Source: Thiotrichales bacterium
Lineage (GTDB): Bacteria; Pseudomonadota; Gammaproteobacteria; SZUA-229
DNA length: 35,468 nucleotides
Direction of reading: 5' to 3'
Assembly (NCBI GenBank): GCA_020341835.1
Contig: CP070838.1
Coordinates: 826,861-862,328, forward strand
Shown piece after piece: positions 23,284-32,043 of this stretch. Numbering within the stretch: the first letter of the stretch is position 1; each line of letters starts with the position of its first letter. The position numbers and the translations under genes were made by a program. The notes below the pieces were generated by a model. It searched no databases. It was not told the DNA's origin and saw only the letters and a list, made by a program, of their open reading frames with translations.

Positions 23284-26055
23284 ATGAACGCTCGAAAGGA
23301 GCATGGTGGGCAAGGTGCTGAAGGCTACCCGGGTCCGCTGCCCGAATCACCGCATGCAAAGCACGTCGATGCCATTATCGACCAGCTTGCTACGACGACG
23401 CAGGGTATTACCTCGGCGGAAGCTGTTTCGAGGCTGAAGCAGTACGGCAGCAACAGCCTGCCTCAGGCCAGGCCGACTTCACTGGCGATGATTTTCGCCT
23501 GCCAGTTCGTAAGCCCGCTGATCTACGTTCTGGTCGCAGCCGCGATTTTTTCCATCGTGATACAGGAGTGGTCGGACGCAGCCTTCATCAGCGGCGTGCT
23601 GTTGATCAATGCCATCATCGGCACGATACAGGAATTTTCCGCGCAACGTGCAGCCACCGCATTGCAGCAGCTGGTGGTCACGCGAAGTCGGGTGCTGCGC
23701 GACAATGATACCTGTGAAATCAACGCCGAAAATCTGGTGCCGGGCGATATGCTGTTGCTGGAATCGGGTGAAAAGATACCCGCCGATGTGCGGTTGCTGA
23801 CCAGTCATGATCTTGAGGTGGATGAGTCGCTGCTGACCGGCGAGTCGGTTGCCGTCCACAAACGCGATGATAACGTGTTGCCCGCCGATACTTTTATCGG
23901 CGATCGCAGCAACATGGTGTTCGCCGGAACCATGGTGAATCGTGGCCGAGGGATTGGTGTGGTCGTTGCGACCGCCTTGTCCACCGAGCTGGGCAATATC
24001 GCCACCGAAGTGATCCATGGCGTCTCAGCCAAGCCGCCGTTACTGGTGCGCATGCAGCGTTTTACCCATCGGATCGCCATCATCGTCGGCCTCGCAGCGC
24101 TGTTGATGGCGGTTGTCTCGCTTTCACGCGGCATGCCGTTTGCGGAAATTTTCATGCTCGCAGTAGCGCTGGCCGTGTCCGTGATACCGGAGGGTTTGCC
24201 GGTTGCGCTTACGGTCGCGCTCGCCATCGGCATGCGGCGCATGGCCAGGCGTAATGTGATTATCCGCCGACTGATTGCGGTAGAAGCGCTCGGTTCCTGT
24301 ACCTACATCGCGACCGACAAGACCGGAACCTTGACGGTGAATGAACTGACGGTGCGGCGAATACAGTTCCCGAATCGAGACAGCTGGAAGGTTAGTGGTG
24401 AAGGCATGGTGCCCGCGGGAGAAATCATCCCTCAGGGGAAGACGGCCGGGCGTGAAGAGCGGGCATTGCTTGAGCGCCTGTGCCTCAGTTCGATACTGAC
24501 CAATGATGGCTTTCTCGGTACGCGCGATGATCAATGGACGCACTATGGCGATGCGGTCGATGTGGCTTTGCTGGTCATGGCGCACAAGGCGGGAATCGTC
24601 AAGGCGAAAACGATCAGTGCCTTCCCCGAAATCAGTTCGATACCTTTCGAGTCCGAGCGCCTGTTCTCGGCCAGTCTTAACCAGGTTGGCGATCGCCGTT
24701 GCATGTTTGTCAAAGGTGCTTTCGAGAAACTGTTGCCGATGTGCGACACCATGGCCGTGCCGGGACAGGAAATCGTGATCGATGTTACAAGCCTTGAGCA
24801 GCAGGCGAATGAACTGGCATGCCAGGGTTATCGGGTGCTGGCGATTGCCAGCGGTGAACGCGAACCGCCGCCGGGTGAGGTATTCAGCGAACAGCATTTG
24901 CACGGTCTGACGCTGCTGGGCCTGGTTGGCATGATCGATCCACTGCGTCCGGAAGCGCAGCAGGCGGTGACGACCTGCCGCGAAGCCGGTATCGAGGTTG
25001 CCATGGTGACGGGTGATCATCCCGCCACGGCCTTTGCGATTGCAAAAGAGCTTGGGCTGGCTGAACACGAGGATCACATTGTCACCGGTCCGCAACTGCG
25101 CGCGACAACGTCACATGATGAAATTGATCAGCTAACACGGCGCGCACATGTTTTTGCCCGTGTCGAGCCGTCGCAGAAACTCGATATCGTGCATTCGCTG
25201 CAACGCAACGGCCACTTCGTCGCGGTCAGTGGTGACGGTGCGAATGATGCGCCTGCGCTGAAAGCCGCACAGGTCGGGGTTGCCATGGGTAAAAGCGGAA
25301 CCGATGTCGCGCGCGAAACCGCGGAAATCATCATCACCGATGATAATTTCAATTCCATCGTATCCGGGGTCGAAGAAGGGCGGATTTCCTATTCCAATGT
25401 GCGCAAGGTGATCTTTCTGCTGATTTCAACCGGTGCGGCCGAACTGGTACTGTTTGCACTGGCACTGTTTACCGGGCTTCCGTTGCCCTTGCTCGCGGTG
25501 CAGCTGCTCTGGCTCAACCTGGTCACCAACGGTATCCAGGATGTCGCACTCGCGTTCGAACCGGGTGAAGGTGATGAGTTGCGTCAGCATCCGCGATCGC
25601 CCAGGGAATCGATTTTCAACCGTATCATGATAGAGCGCGTGATCAGTTCGGCGCTGGTCATCGGTATAGTCGCTTTTTACCTGTTTCAGACCTTGCTGGA
25701 CTGGGGGTACACGGTTGAACAGGCACGTAACAGCACCCTGCTGTTGATGGTGCTGTTTGAAAACGTGCATGTATTCAATTGCCGCTCGGAAACCCTGTCG
25801 ATATTCAGGCATAGCCCCCTGCGTAACCGTATCCTGCTGTTCGGTACCGCGACGGCGCAGTTGATCCATATCGGTGCGATGTATACGCCCTGGATCAGGG
25901 ATGTGCTGGATATTCAGCCGGTGTCGATCGAGCACTGGTTCCAGCTGCTGGGGCTGGCTCTGACGGTGACCCTGGTGATGGAGGCACACAAGCTGTATCT
26001 GGTGTGGTGTGGTCGGACCGGTGCGAGGTATTTGTGTCCACCCGGTGGCGCCTGA
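23284..26055 (+). CDS. P2-type cation-transporting ATPase
   Basis: The 923-residue ion pump has all P-type domains. The actuator loop is LTGES (184-188), the M4 ion-binding motif is VIPEGLPVALT (300-310), the phosphorylation site is Asp345 in DKTGTLT, and the hinge is GDGANDAPAL. Ten membrane helices are expected. PEGLP in M4 is the type found in SERCA-like and Na+/K+-ATPase-like pumps. In M6 the sequence is LWLNLVTNGIQDVAL, where SERCA has NLVTDG; the aspartate that helps bind Ca2+ is Asn here. The ion is thus uncertain (Ca2+, Mn2+, Na+ or Mg2+). ATG 23284 is the first workable start. It is probably monocistronic. Confidence 0.9.
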   Translation: MNARKEHGGQGAEGYPGPLPESPHAKHVDAIIDQLATTTQGITSAEAVSRLKQYGSNSLPQARPTSLAMIFACQFVSPLIYVLVAAAIFSIVIQEWSDAAFISGVLLINAIIGTIQEFSAQRAATALQQLVVTRSRVLRDNDTCEINAENLVPGDMLLLESGEKIPADVRLLTSHDLEVDESLLTGESVAVHKRDDNVLPADTFIGDRSNMVFAGTMVNRGRGIGVVVATALSTELGNIATEVIHGVSAKPPLLVRMQRFTHRIAIIVGLAALLMAVVSLSRGMPFAEIFMLAVALAVSVIPEGLPVALTVALAIGMRRMARRNVIIRRLIAVEALGSCTYIATDKTGTLTVNELTVRRIQFPNRDSWKVSGEGMVPAGEIIPQGKTAGREERALLERLCLSSILTNDGFLGTRDDQWTHYGDAVDVALLVMAHKAGIVKAKTISAFPEISSIPFESERLFSASLNQVGDRRCMFVKGAFEKLLPMCDTMAVPGQEIVIDVTSLEQQANELACQGYRVLAIASGEREPPPGEVFSEQHLHGLTLLGLVGMIDPLRPEAQQAVTTCREAGIEVAMVTGDHPATAFAIAKELGLAEHEDHIVTGPQLRATTSHDEIDQLTRRAHVFARVEPSQKLDIVHSLQRNGHFVAVSGDGANDAPALKAAQVGVAMGKSGTDVARETAEIIITDDNFNSIVSGVEEGRISYSNVRKVIFLLISTGAAELVLFALALFTGLPLPLLAVQLLWLNLVTNGIQDVALAFEPGEGDELRQHPRSPRESIFNRIMIERVISSALVIGIVAFYLFQTLLDWGYTVEQARNSTLLLMVLFENVHVFNCRSETLSIFRHSPLRNRILLFGTATAQLIHIGAMYTPWIRDVLDIQPVSIEHWFQLLGLALTVTLVMEAHKLYLVWCGRTGARYLCPPGGA

Positions 26056-26084
26056 AAAAACTAATGATCAGTTAGGTGATGCGA

Positions 26085-26795
26085 ATGAAATATATCTTGT
26101 TTGTGAGACTGTGGCGGCTCCTCGCCGTTGTTATGGCGGTGTCAATGATTGCATCGCCTGTTCTGCGCGCGGAAGAACAGAGTGTGCGCCCCGGCATCAA
26201 TCGCTATTACCAGAATCCCGACTGGCAGCAGTGGGTCAACACCTTCGAGCGCTCGGGGCGGGAGGTTTACGACAGGCGCCATGAAATCGTTGCAGCCAGC
26301 GGTGTAAAGCAGGGCATGGCCGTGGCTGATATCGGCGCCGGCACGGGACTGTTCACACGGCTGTTTGCCGAACGCGTCGGGCGCGAAGGCAGGGTCTATG
26401 CCGTCGATATATCGCGGACATTTGTCGAAAACATTTTGCGCACCAGCCGAGAGCAGGGGCTGGGCAATGTCGAGGGCATCGTCAACAGTGACAGGGATGT
26501 TTCATTGCCGCCCGATTCGATCGATCTGGCATTCCTGACCGATACCTACCATCATTTTGAATACCCGCTCAGTATGCTGTCATCGATACGTACCGCAATC
26601 AGGCCAGGCGGCCGGCTGATCGTGATCGATTTTCGGCGTGATCCGCGCTTCAGCTCGAGATGGGTTATGGGGCATGTGCGCGCCGGCCGGCAAACCGTGA
26701 TCGATGAAATAACCGGGGCCGGTTTTCGCTTAATCGATGACAAACCCCTGTTGCGCACGAACTTCTATCTGATATTTCAGAAACAGGGGGCATGA
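26085..26795 (+). CDS. Class I SAM-dependent methyltransferase with an N-terminal signal peptide
   Basis: The 236-residue protein has a Rossmann methyltransferase core: motif I VADIGAGTGLFTRLF, motif II RVYAVDIS, and the post-II segment DLAFLTDTYHHFEYP, then RPGGRLIVIDF. Before it stands a signal-peptide-like N terminus: basic residues, then a hydrophobic stretch and a cleavage-type VLRA-EEQ. It is therefore predicted to leave the cytoplasm, which is odd for a SAM enzyme. I chose ATG 26085, with AGG 8 nt upstream, over GTG 26076 and ATG 26079. The substrate is unknown. It lies 29 bp after the ATPase gene. Confidence 0.8.
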   Translation: MKYILFVRLWRLLAVVMAVSMIASPVLRAEEQSVRPGINRYYQNPDWQQWVNTFERSGREVYDRRHEIVAASGVKQGMAVADIGAGTGLFTRLFAERVGREGRVYAVDISRTFVENILRTSREQGLGNVEGIVNSDRDVSLPPDSIDLAFLTDTYHHFEYPLSMLSSIRTAIRPGGRLIVIDFRRDPRFSSRWVMGHVRAGRQTVIDEITGAGFRLIDDKPLLRTNFYLIFQKQGA

Positions 26796-26949
26796 TGATC
26801 AGGCGTGGGCAGGCATCGTTTTGCCCGGGGTCATTGAGCGCGACCGCTGACAAATAGTCAATTTTATGCGATAGATCATGGCTGGCGGCCCGGGTTTGAT
26901 TTATCATGCCCGCTTAGAATTTATGCTGTAAATCGCCGGAGAACAACCT

Positions 26950-27297
26950 ATGACACCGATCACCATCGAATTCAGCCTTACCGCTGACGACAGGCAATTC
27001 AAGGAGGATACCGTTGCGCTGCGTAACCCGCAGGAGCTTTTCGAGTATGTATCACCGGGTGGCGGCTGCGAATCGATGCCGGATGATGTGGATGAAATCC
27101 AGCTGGTATTCCTTTCACCCGAGCATCCGAACCAGCAGAATCCGGTGGCGGATATTCGCGGCACCCTCCAGCTCGGTATCGTGTTTCTGACCGGCCCGCT
27201 GGCTGAAATCCTGCAAACCGCGGAAGAGATTATCGATAAAGCAGGTCGCGGAGAGCTGTCCTCGTCGTTTTTAACGGTTATTGGTGCCAACGGGTAG
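26950..27297 (+). CDS. Hypothetical protein, 115 residues
   Basis: This soluble, acidic 115-residue protein is of no family I recognise. It begins MTPITIEFSLTADDRQFK, has a GGGCESMPDDVDEIQLVFLSP middle region and an alpha-helical C-terminal part. It has no signal peptide and no membrane helix. A short ribosome site (CGGAGAA) lies just upstream. The gene is followed by a palindromic element (27332-27408). Confidence 0.65.
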   Translation: MTPITIEFSLTADDRQFKEDTVALRNPQELFEYVSPGGGCESMPDDVDEIQLVFLSPEHPNQQNPVADIRGTLQLGIVFLTGPLAEILQTAEEIIDKAGRGELSSSFLTVIGANG

Positions 27298-27331
27298 CGA
27301 CGCCGGTTTGCTGGTATTCGGGGGGATATCA

Positions 27332-27408
27332 AGCCGCGAAAAACGCAAACAACGCGAAGATGCGTAATTTATTGATTGAACATTTGCGTGCTTTGCGTTA
27401 TTCGCGGC
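27332..27408. repeat. Palindromic element, GCCGCGAAAAACGCAAA family, copy 2
   Basis: The left arm 27332-27359 pairs with the right arm 27383-27408 (ttgcgtgctttgcgttattcgcggc type). It sits between two convergent genes. The left arm is about 90 percent identical to that of the copy at 17661-17688, so both belong to one dispersed family. Confidence 0.75.
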
Positions 27409-27448
27409 CAAAGAATCTTCCGGTCCGCGCAACCCTCTTTTGTTTACA

Positions 27449-28180
27449 TCAGGCCAGCTTTTTCACCAAATCGAACACGTCGTGTTGCAGTTGATAGCCC
27501 GACCGCTGCATGGCTTCAAGTATGAGTTCGACCATTTCGACGCGATCGTAGCGGTCTGAATTCAGCACAAGATCGTAGGACAGCGGGTCGTTGATATCAG
27601 CTTGATACAGCGTCCGTACATATTCGGCTCGTTCGCGGTCGACATCGAGCAGTTTCTGTTTTGCATCTTCGATGTCGATATTTTCCCTCTCGGCTACACG
27701 GCGGGCACAGGCGTCGGGGCTGCCGACAATGCGCACGCGGAATGCGCGCTCCGGTCCGAGTATCAGGTTCGCGCCGCGGCCGATAATCACGCCACCCCTG
27801 AGAGAAATGGAGAAAACGGTTTTTACCAGGTATTTGTAATACTCTTCCAGCGAAAAGGTGTTCTTGTTGAGCAGCGATTCCCACCAGTGACTGTCTATAT
27901 GACTGATATGCTCGTCAAGCACTTTGACGAGCGATTCATCAACATCAGCACGACGCGCGACTTCCTGAAGGATGTGGCGGTCACAACAGCGTACTTCCAG
28001 CGTATCCGCGAGCAGCTGCGCGACTTCCCGCCCCAGTGCACCAAAGTTCCTCGATACCGTCACCACATGGGTTTTTGACTTGTCCCAGCTTTGTTGTGCC
28101 TTGTGACGCGCAATAGCCTGCTGTTCGTGCAATTGTGCGGTTATCAGACCTTCGATCAATCGATCTGCGTTACATCTCAT
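27449..28180 (-). CDS. Cytidylate-kinase-like family protein
   Basis: The protein contains VVTVSRNFGALGREVAQLLA, a P-loop-type region, and CDRHILQEVA. It also has GRGANLIL and RVRIVGS, all typical of the cytidylate_kin2 family of nucleotide-kinase-like proteins. I start it at ATG 28180 (243 residues) with a GGA shortly upstream. The frame can extend to 28396, but those 72 residues look non-homologous and overlap the upstream intergenic region. The family's substrate is poorly known; it is not the essential Cmk. Confidence 0.8.
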   Translation of the reverse strand: MRCNADRLIEGLITAQLHEQQAIARHKAQQSWDKSKTHVVTVSRNFGALGREVAQLLADTLEVRCCDRHILQEVARRADVDESLVKVLDEHISHIDSHWWESLLNKNTFSLEEYYKYLVKTVFSISLRGGVIIGRGANLILGPERAFRVRIVGSPDACARRVAERENIDIEDAKQKLLDVDRERAEYVRTLYQADINDPLSYDLVLNSDRYDRVEMVELILEAMQRSGYQLQHDVFDLVKKLA

Positions 28181-28451
28181 ATTCCGGGTCCCAGGGAGAA
28201 AACAGCATTGAATTCTAACATTAAAGTCGGTATGGCCTGCCTCGCTCTTCTCCACCAACGCGCGAAGCGATGGCAAATAGACTTCGTCAGTGCGTAGGTG
28301 ACTACGACTGGATGACAGGCTGTTTAGATAACCGGCGGGGACGCGAGCGTCGGCAGATGTTCTTGAATCGGGGGTGGTATCGTCTTTCTCAGGCAATTTT
28401 GATGCGGATGTGTGAGAATGCGCGTGTTTCGGAAATCAATCTGCATATCCA

Positions 28452-29393
28452 ATGAGCGAAACTGGTACCTATTCATTAATGGTGCACGGAGGAGCCGGTG
28501 CACTCGATAACGTCAGGGACAATAAAACTGCACTACGTTACCTCGAAAGTATCCGTACCATCGTTGAGCACGGCCGTAATGTAATGGAGCTGGGCGGGTC
28601 TGCGTTGCAGGCCGTCGAAGCATGCGCGAGTTTGCTCGAGGATGATCCGGTATTCAACGCGGGCTGTGGTTCAGTACTGAATGAGAATGGCAAGGTCGAA
28701 CTGGATGCGGCGATCATGGATGGTCGCGACCTCTCAGCCGGTGCCGTTGCAGCCGTCGGCAATATTGCCAATCCGGTCCAGCTTGCCCGCCTGGTGATGA
28801 CCAAAAGTGAGCACGTCATGTTGATTTCTGAGGGTGCCATGCGTTTTGCAGATCATTGCGGCATGGAACGTGTACCCGAAGACTATTTCTATACGCCCGA
28901 TCGGGTTGAACAGCTGCATCAGGCGCGCCTGCGTCACAAGGTCATGCTCGATCATGATGACAGCGATGATGACAGCGAAGACCAGAAATACGGCACCATC
29001 GGAGCGATCGCGCGTGACCCCGAGGGTAACCTGGCTGCGGCCACGTCGACCGGCGGTATTGTTAACAAACGTATGGGCAGGGTTGGTGATTCACCGATCG
29101 TCGGCGCGGGTGTGTACGCCGATAATGAGACCTGCGCGGTTTCGGCAACCGGTTTTGGCGAGGACTTCATGCGTACAGTGATCTCCAAAACCATATCCGA
29201 TTTCATGCTGATGAAAGGTATGGATGCGAACCAGGCGACCGAGGCCGGAATTGCGTACCTGACACGTAAGCTTCGGGGACGCGGCGGTGTCATTGTGATC
29301 GACCAGCACGGCAATTGTGCGAGCGGGTTTACCACGAAGAAAATGATCCATGGCTGGATCGAAAAGGGCGGCGAGACGCACTGCAGTTTCTGA
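28452..29393 (+). CDS. Isoaspartyl peptidase / L-asparaginase (Ntn hydrolase)
   Basis: The 313-residue protein is a plant-type asparaginase. The N terminus MVHGGAGA, NAGCGSVLNENGKVELDA and the autocleavage site before Thr182 (KYGTIGA) are seen. The mature enzyme is an alpha-beta heterodimer cleaved at Gly181-Thr182. Conserved GVYADNETCAVSATGFGE lies in the beta chain. It degrades isoaspartyl dipeptides and probably asparagine. No signal peptide is present. It starts at ATG 28452 and diverges from the cytidylate-kinase-like gene. Confidence 0.9.
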   Translation: MSETGTYSLMVHGGAGALDNVRDNKTALRYLESIRTIVEHGRNVMELGGSALQAVEACASLLEDDPVFNAGCGSVLNENGKVELDAAIMDGRDLSAGAVAAVGNIANPVQLARLVMTKSEHVMLISEGAMRFADHCGMERVPEDYFYTPDRVEQLHQARLRHKVMLDHDDSDDDSEDQKYGTIGAIARDPEGNLAAATSTGGIVNKRMGRVGDSPIVGAGVYADNETCAVSATGFGEDFMRTVISKTISDFMLMKGMDANQATEAGIAYLTRKLRGRGGVIVIDQHGNCASGFTTKKMIHGWIEKGGETHCSF

Positions 29394-29452
29394 GTGCAGC
29401 CAGCTATCGGCACCGTTATAATCGGGTGCACTGCTAAATTTCCATTTTGAGC

Positions 29453-31036
29453 ATGAATGTGATAGCTGAAGAGCAACCGGAGCTGATCAGGGGCCTGCTG
29501 AGACCCGATGCCTATGACCATCCGGTTAGCGAAATCCGGCTCATCGAAACCCACATCTCCTGGGTTATTCTGACCGGTAACTTTGCCTACAAGATCAAAA
29601 AGCCGGTCAACCTTGGCTTCCTGGATTTTTCCACGCTCGACAAGCGCCGTTTTTGCTGTAATGAGGAGCTGCGTCTGAACAGCCGCCTGGCTGCGCCGAT
29701 ATATCTCGAGGTCTTGCCCATAACCGGGAGTGCTACGCAACCTGCGTTAAAGGATCAGGGTGAGGCGATTGAATATGTAATCAAGATGATCCAGTTTCCA
29801 CAACAGGCCCAGCTGGACAACATGCTTGCGGACGGTAAGCTCGATAAGGTGCATATGGACGCGATCGCCACGCTGGTGGCCGGGTTCCATCAGCGGGCCG
29901 ATGTTGCGGCGGATGACAGTGTTTTTGGTGATCCCGAGCATGTTTATCAGCCGGTTGCAGAAAATTTTCTGCAGATCAGGCAGCATCTGCACACGGACAA
30001 CTACGACGCCGACCTTGCTGTGCTTGAGGACTGGAGCCGGCAATCGTTCGAGTCGTTGCAAACGGTCTTCAAACAACGCAAGCGGGATGGCTTTATACGC
30101 GAGTGCCACGGCGACATGCATTTGCGCAATCTCGTCTGGTTCGATGGTGAACCGCTGGCATTCGACTGTCTCGAGTTCAATCCTGCGCTGCGATGGATCG
30201 ATACCCTGTCTGAAGTCGCGTTTCTGGTCATGGACCTGCAGGATCGGCAGCAGCCGGAACTTGCACAGCGGTTTCTCAACAGCTACCTGGAAAAATCCGG
30301 TGATTACCAGGGGCTGCAGGTCCTGCGGTTTTATCTGGTCTATCGCGCGCTTGTGCGCGCCAAGGTCGACGCGATCAGGGCAGGGCAGGCAGGGATCAGC
30401 GATGCGGAGAAACATGAGGCTGAAAAGGAATTTCTCGCCTACCTGGAACTTGCCCGGTCGTACACCCGCAGACGGCAGCCTGCCCTGATCATTACGCGTG
30501 GCCTGTCGGCATCCGGCAAGAGCACAATAACGCAACCGTTGCTCGAGCTCATTGGTGCGATACGGATTCGCTCCGATGTCGAGCGCAAGCGATTGTTCGG
30601 CATCCTGCCCGATGCCGACGGCAAGGCCGCAATTGGCAAGGGCATCTATTCAGCCGAAGCAGGGATAAAAACTTACCAGAAGCTCGCTGAACTCGCTGAT
30701 ACCATCCTGGCTGTCGGCTTCACCGTGATTGTCGATGCGGCCTTCCTTGAATTCGCACAGCGCGAGCCATTCAGTCAGCTGGCAAACAAGTCAGGTGTGC
30801 CCTTCATCATACTCGAGTTTACCGCCAGTGCCGACACCCTGCGCCAACGCATCAAGGCCAGAACCCGTGATGTATCCGATGCCGACCTGTCGGTTCTGGA
30901 GCACCAGCTTGCTACGACAGAACCGATACGTGATTCTGAATTGTCCCGTTTGATCAGCATCAATACCGAAGCAACAGTTGATGCAAGCACATTACGCGAG
31001 CGAATACACGAGTTGATCGAGAACGTCGATGCCTAG
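29453..31036 (+). CDS. Phosphotransferase-P-loop kinase fusion (APH-like + AAA kinase domain)
   Basis: The 527-residue protein has two kinase-like domains. The N-terminal part is APH-like, with the catalytic HGDMHLRNLVWFDG (His219) and DCLEF. The C-terminal part is a zeta-toxin/kinase-like domain with Walker A GLSASGKST (350-358) and a downstream RSDVERKRLFG motif. The family is annotated as a bifunctional aminoglycoside phosphotransferase/ATP-binding protein, but resistance has not been shown for it. I start it at ATG 29453, not at a TTG 6 bp upstream. No obvious SD is seen. Confidence 0.85.
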   Translation: MNVIAEEQPELIRGLLRPDAYDHPVSEIRLIETHISWVILTGNFAYKIKKPVNLGFLDFSTLDKRRFCCNEELRLNSRLAAPIYLEVLPITGSATQPALKDQGEAIEYVIKMIQFPQQAQLDNMLADGKLDKVHMDAIATLVAGFHQRADVAADDSVFGDPEHVYQPVAENFLQIRQHLHTDNYDADLAVLEDWSRQSFESLQTVFKQRKRDGFIRECHGDMHLRNLVWFDGEPLAFDCLEFNPALRWIDTLSEVAFLVMDLQDRQQPELAQRFLNSYLEKSGDYQGLQVLRFYLVYRALVRAKVDAIRAGQAGISDAEKHEAEKEFLAYLELARSYTRRRQPALIITRGLSASGKSTITQPLLELIGAIRIRSDVERKRLFGILPDADGKAAIGKGIYSAEAGIKTYQKLAELADTILAVGFTVIVDAAFLEFAQREPFSQLANKSGVPFIILEFTASADTLRQRIKARTRDVSDADLSVLEHQLATTEPIRDSELSRLISINTEATVDASTLRERIHELIENVDA

Positions 31037-31157
31037 CCCTGGTCCGCTGATCGCATGGTCAACGAACGGATTTTCCGTGACAGATGAATAGCATAGCAAA
31101 AGCCGCAAAAGCGGCCGAAAAAGCTATTCTGTGGCCGACACAAAACTCTGTTCGGGT

Positions 31158-31228
31158 GTAGGGTGGATTAGGCGTTAGCCGTAATCCGCCATTTTGATTG
31201 GTGCAATACGCTTCGCTATTGCACTCTA
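31158..31228. repeat. Double-hairpin dispersed repeat (GTAGGGTGGATTAGGCG type)
   Basis: Two hairpins lie in tandem. The first pairs GGTGGATTA (31162-31170) with TAATCCGCC (31182-31190). The second pairs GTGCAATA (31201-31208) with TATTGCAC (31217-31224), perfect, with an 8-nt loop. The ends GTAGGG and CTCTAC are near-complementary. Elements of this kind (GTAGGGTGG…CGCACCCTAC) are dispersed in many gammaproteobacterial genomes. Confidence 0.7.
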
Positions 31229-31237
31229 CGACCATAT

Positions 31238-31255
31238 TTGGAATCAGTATTCCAA
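31238..31255. promoter_or_regulatory. Perfect palindrome upstream of the DUF1614 gene
   Basis: TTGGAAT-CAGT-ATTCCAA is a perfect 7+4+7 inverted repeat, five bases before a TTGACA -35-like hexamer (31260-31265). It may be an operator for the DUF1614 gene. No regulator is identified. Confidence 0.3.
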
Positions 31256-31341
31256 CAATTTGACAAGGTTGAATCTGTGCATTCCTTGCGCCTTTTCGGT
31301 AAAGAAACACCATGTACTCAATCAACCAGGCCTAGCAGAAC

Positions 31342-32007
31342 ATGACACCACAAAAGCCAGACGCCCGTATGCTGGTGTTCGTGCTTGCACTGGCGCTGCT
31401 GCTGGTCGTGGTTCATGTTGGTGTTATCAGTATCACCTTCAGCAAGCTTGGGCTAACCCGGGAATCAGCTTTTCTTTTGCTGTTCTTCTCTCTGGTCGGC
31501 AGCGCCATCAATGTTCCGCTGTTTACTGTCAAGTCTGAGGTACCGCTCAGACTACGCGGCAGTTATATACCGGGGTATCTACAGCAGTATCTGAGACGCG
31601 CCGGTGATCGAACCGTGATTGCAGTCAATGTTGGCGGCTGTTTGATCCCGCTGACGTTTTCCGTCTACCTGTTTGTGAGCCAGCCACTGACGCTCTACGA
31701 AGTCATGTTTGGTGTAACGCTGGTAACACTGATCAGCTACGTCTACAGTTTTCCGGTCAAGGGCGTGGGTATCGGCATGCCGATGCTGATTGCACCATTA
31801 TCTGCCGCGATCATTGCGATTTTGATCAACAATGAGCTGAGTGCACCGCTGGCCTACATTAGTGGTACGATGGGTGTGCTGATCGGCGCGGACCTGCTGA
31901 ATTTCAGGCGTATTTCCCAGATGGGGGCTGTGGTCGCATCAATAGGTGGCGCAGGTACCTTCGATGGTATTTTCATGACGGGTATACTGGCCGTGCTGCT
32001 TGCCTGA
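31342..32007 (+). CDS. DUF1614 family membrane protein
   Basis: The 221-residue membrane protein has about seven hydrophobic segments. The family features are LLFFSLVGSAINVPLF near the N terminus, VAVNVGGCLIPL, and the terminal GGAGTFDGIFMTGILAVLLA. These match DUF1614, whose function is unknown. The gene is followed by an aldo/keto reductase gene 36 bp away, so they may be co-transcribed. Confidence 0.85.
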   Translation: MTPQKPDARMLVFVLALALLLVVVHVGVISITFSKLGLTRESAFLLLFFSLVGSAINVPLFTVKSEVPLRLRGSYIPGYLQQYLRRAGDRTVIAVNVGGCLIPLTFSVYLFVSQPLTLYEVMFGVTLVTLISYVYSFPVKGVGIGMPMLIAPLSAAIIAILINNELSAPLAYISGTMGVLIGADLLNFRRISQMGAVVASIGGAGTFDGIFMTGILAVLLA

Positions 32008-32043
32008 CTGGCTTCGAGTCAGCTGATAGTGAGAGGAAAAGAT

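Larger units (their letters stand above)
31037..31341. other. Intergenic region before the DUF1614 gene
   Basis: This 305-bp gap holds the double-hairpin repeat at 31158-31228, a perfect palindrome at 31238-31255 and a TTGACA hexamer at 31260-31265 without a convincing -10 at normal spacing. No gene is seen. Confidence 0.5.

Noticed and set aside
28181..28396. 72-residue N-terminal extension of the cytidylate-kinase-like protein
   Set aside because: It is low-complexity, not family-like, and ATG 28180 gives a normal length. The region looks like a shared upstream region.
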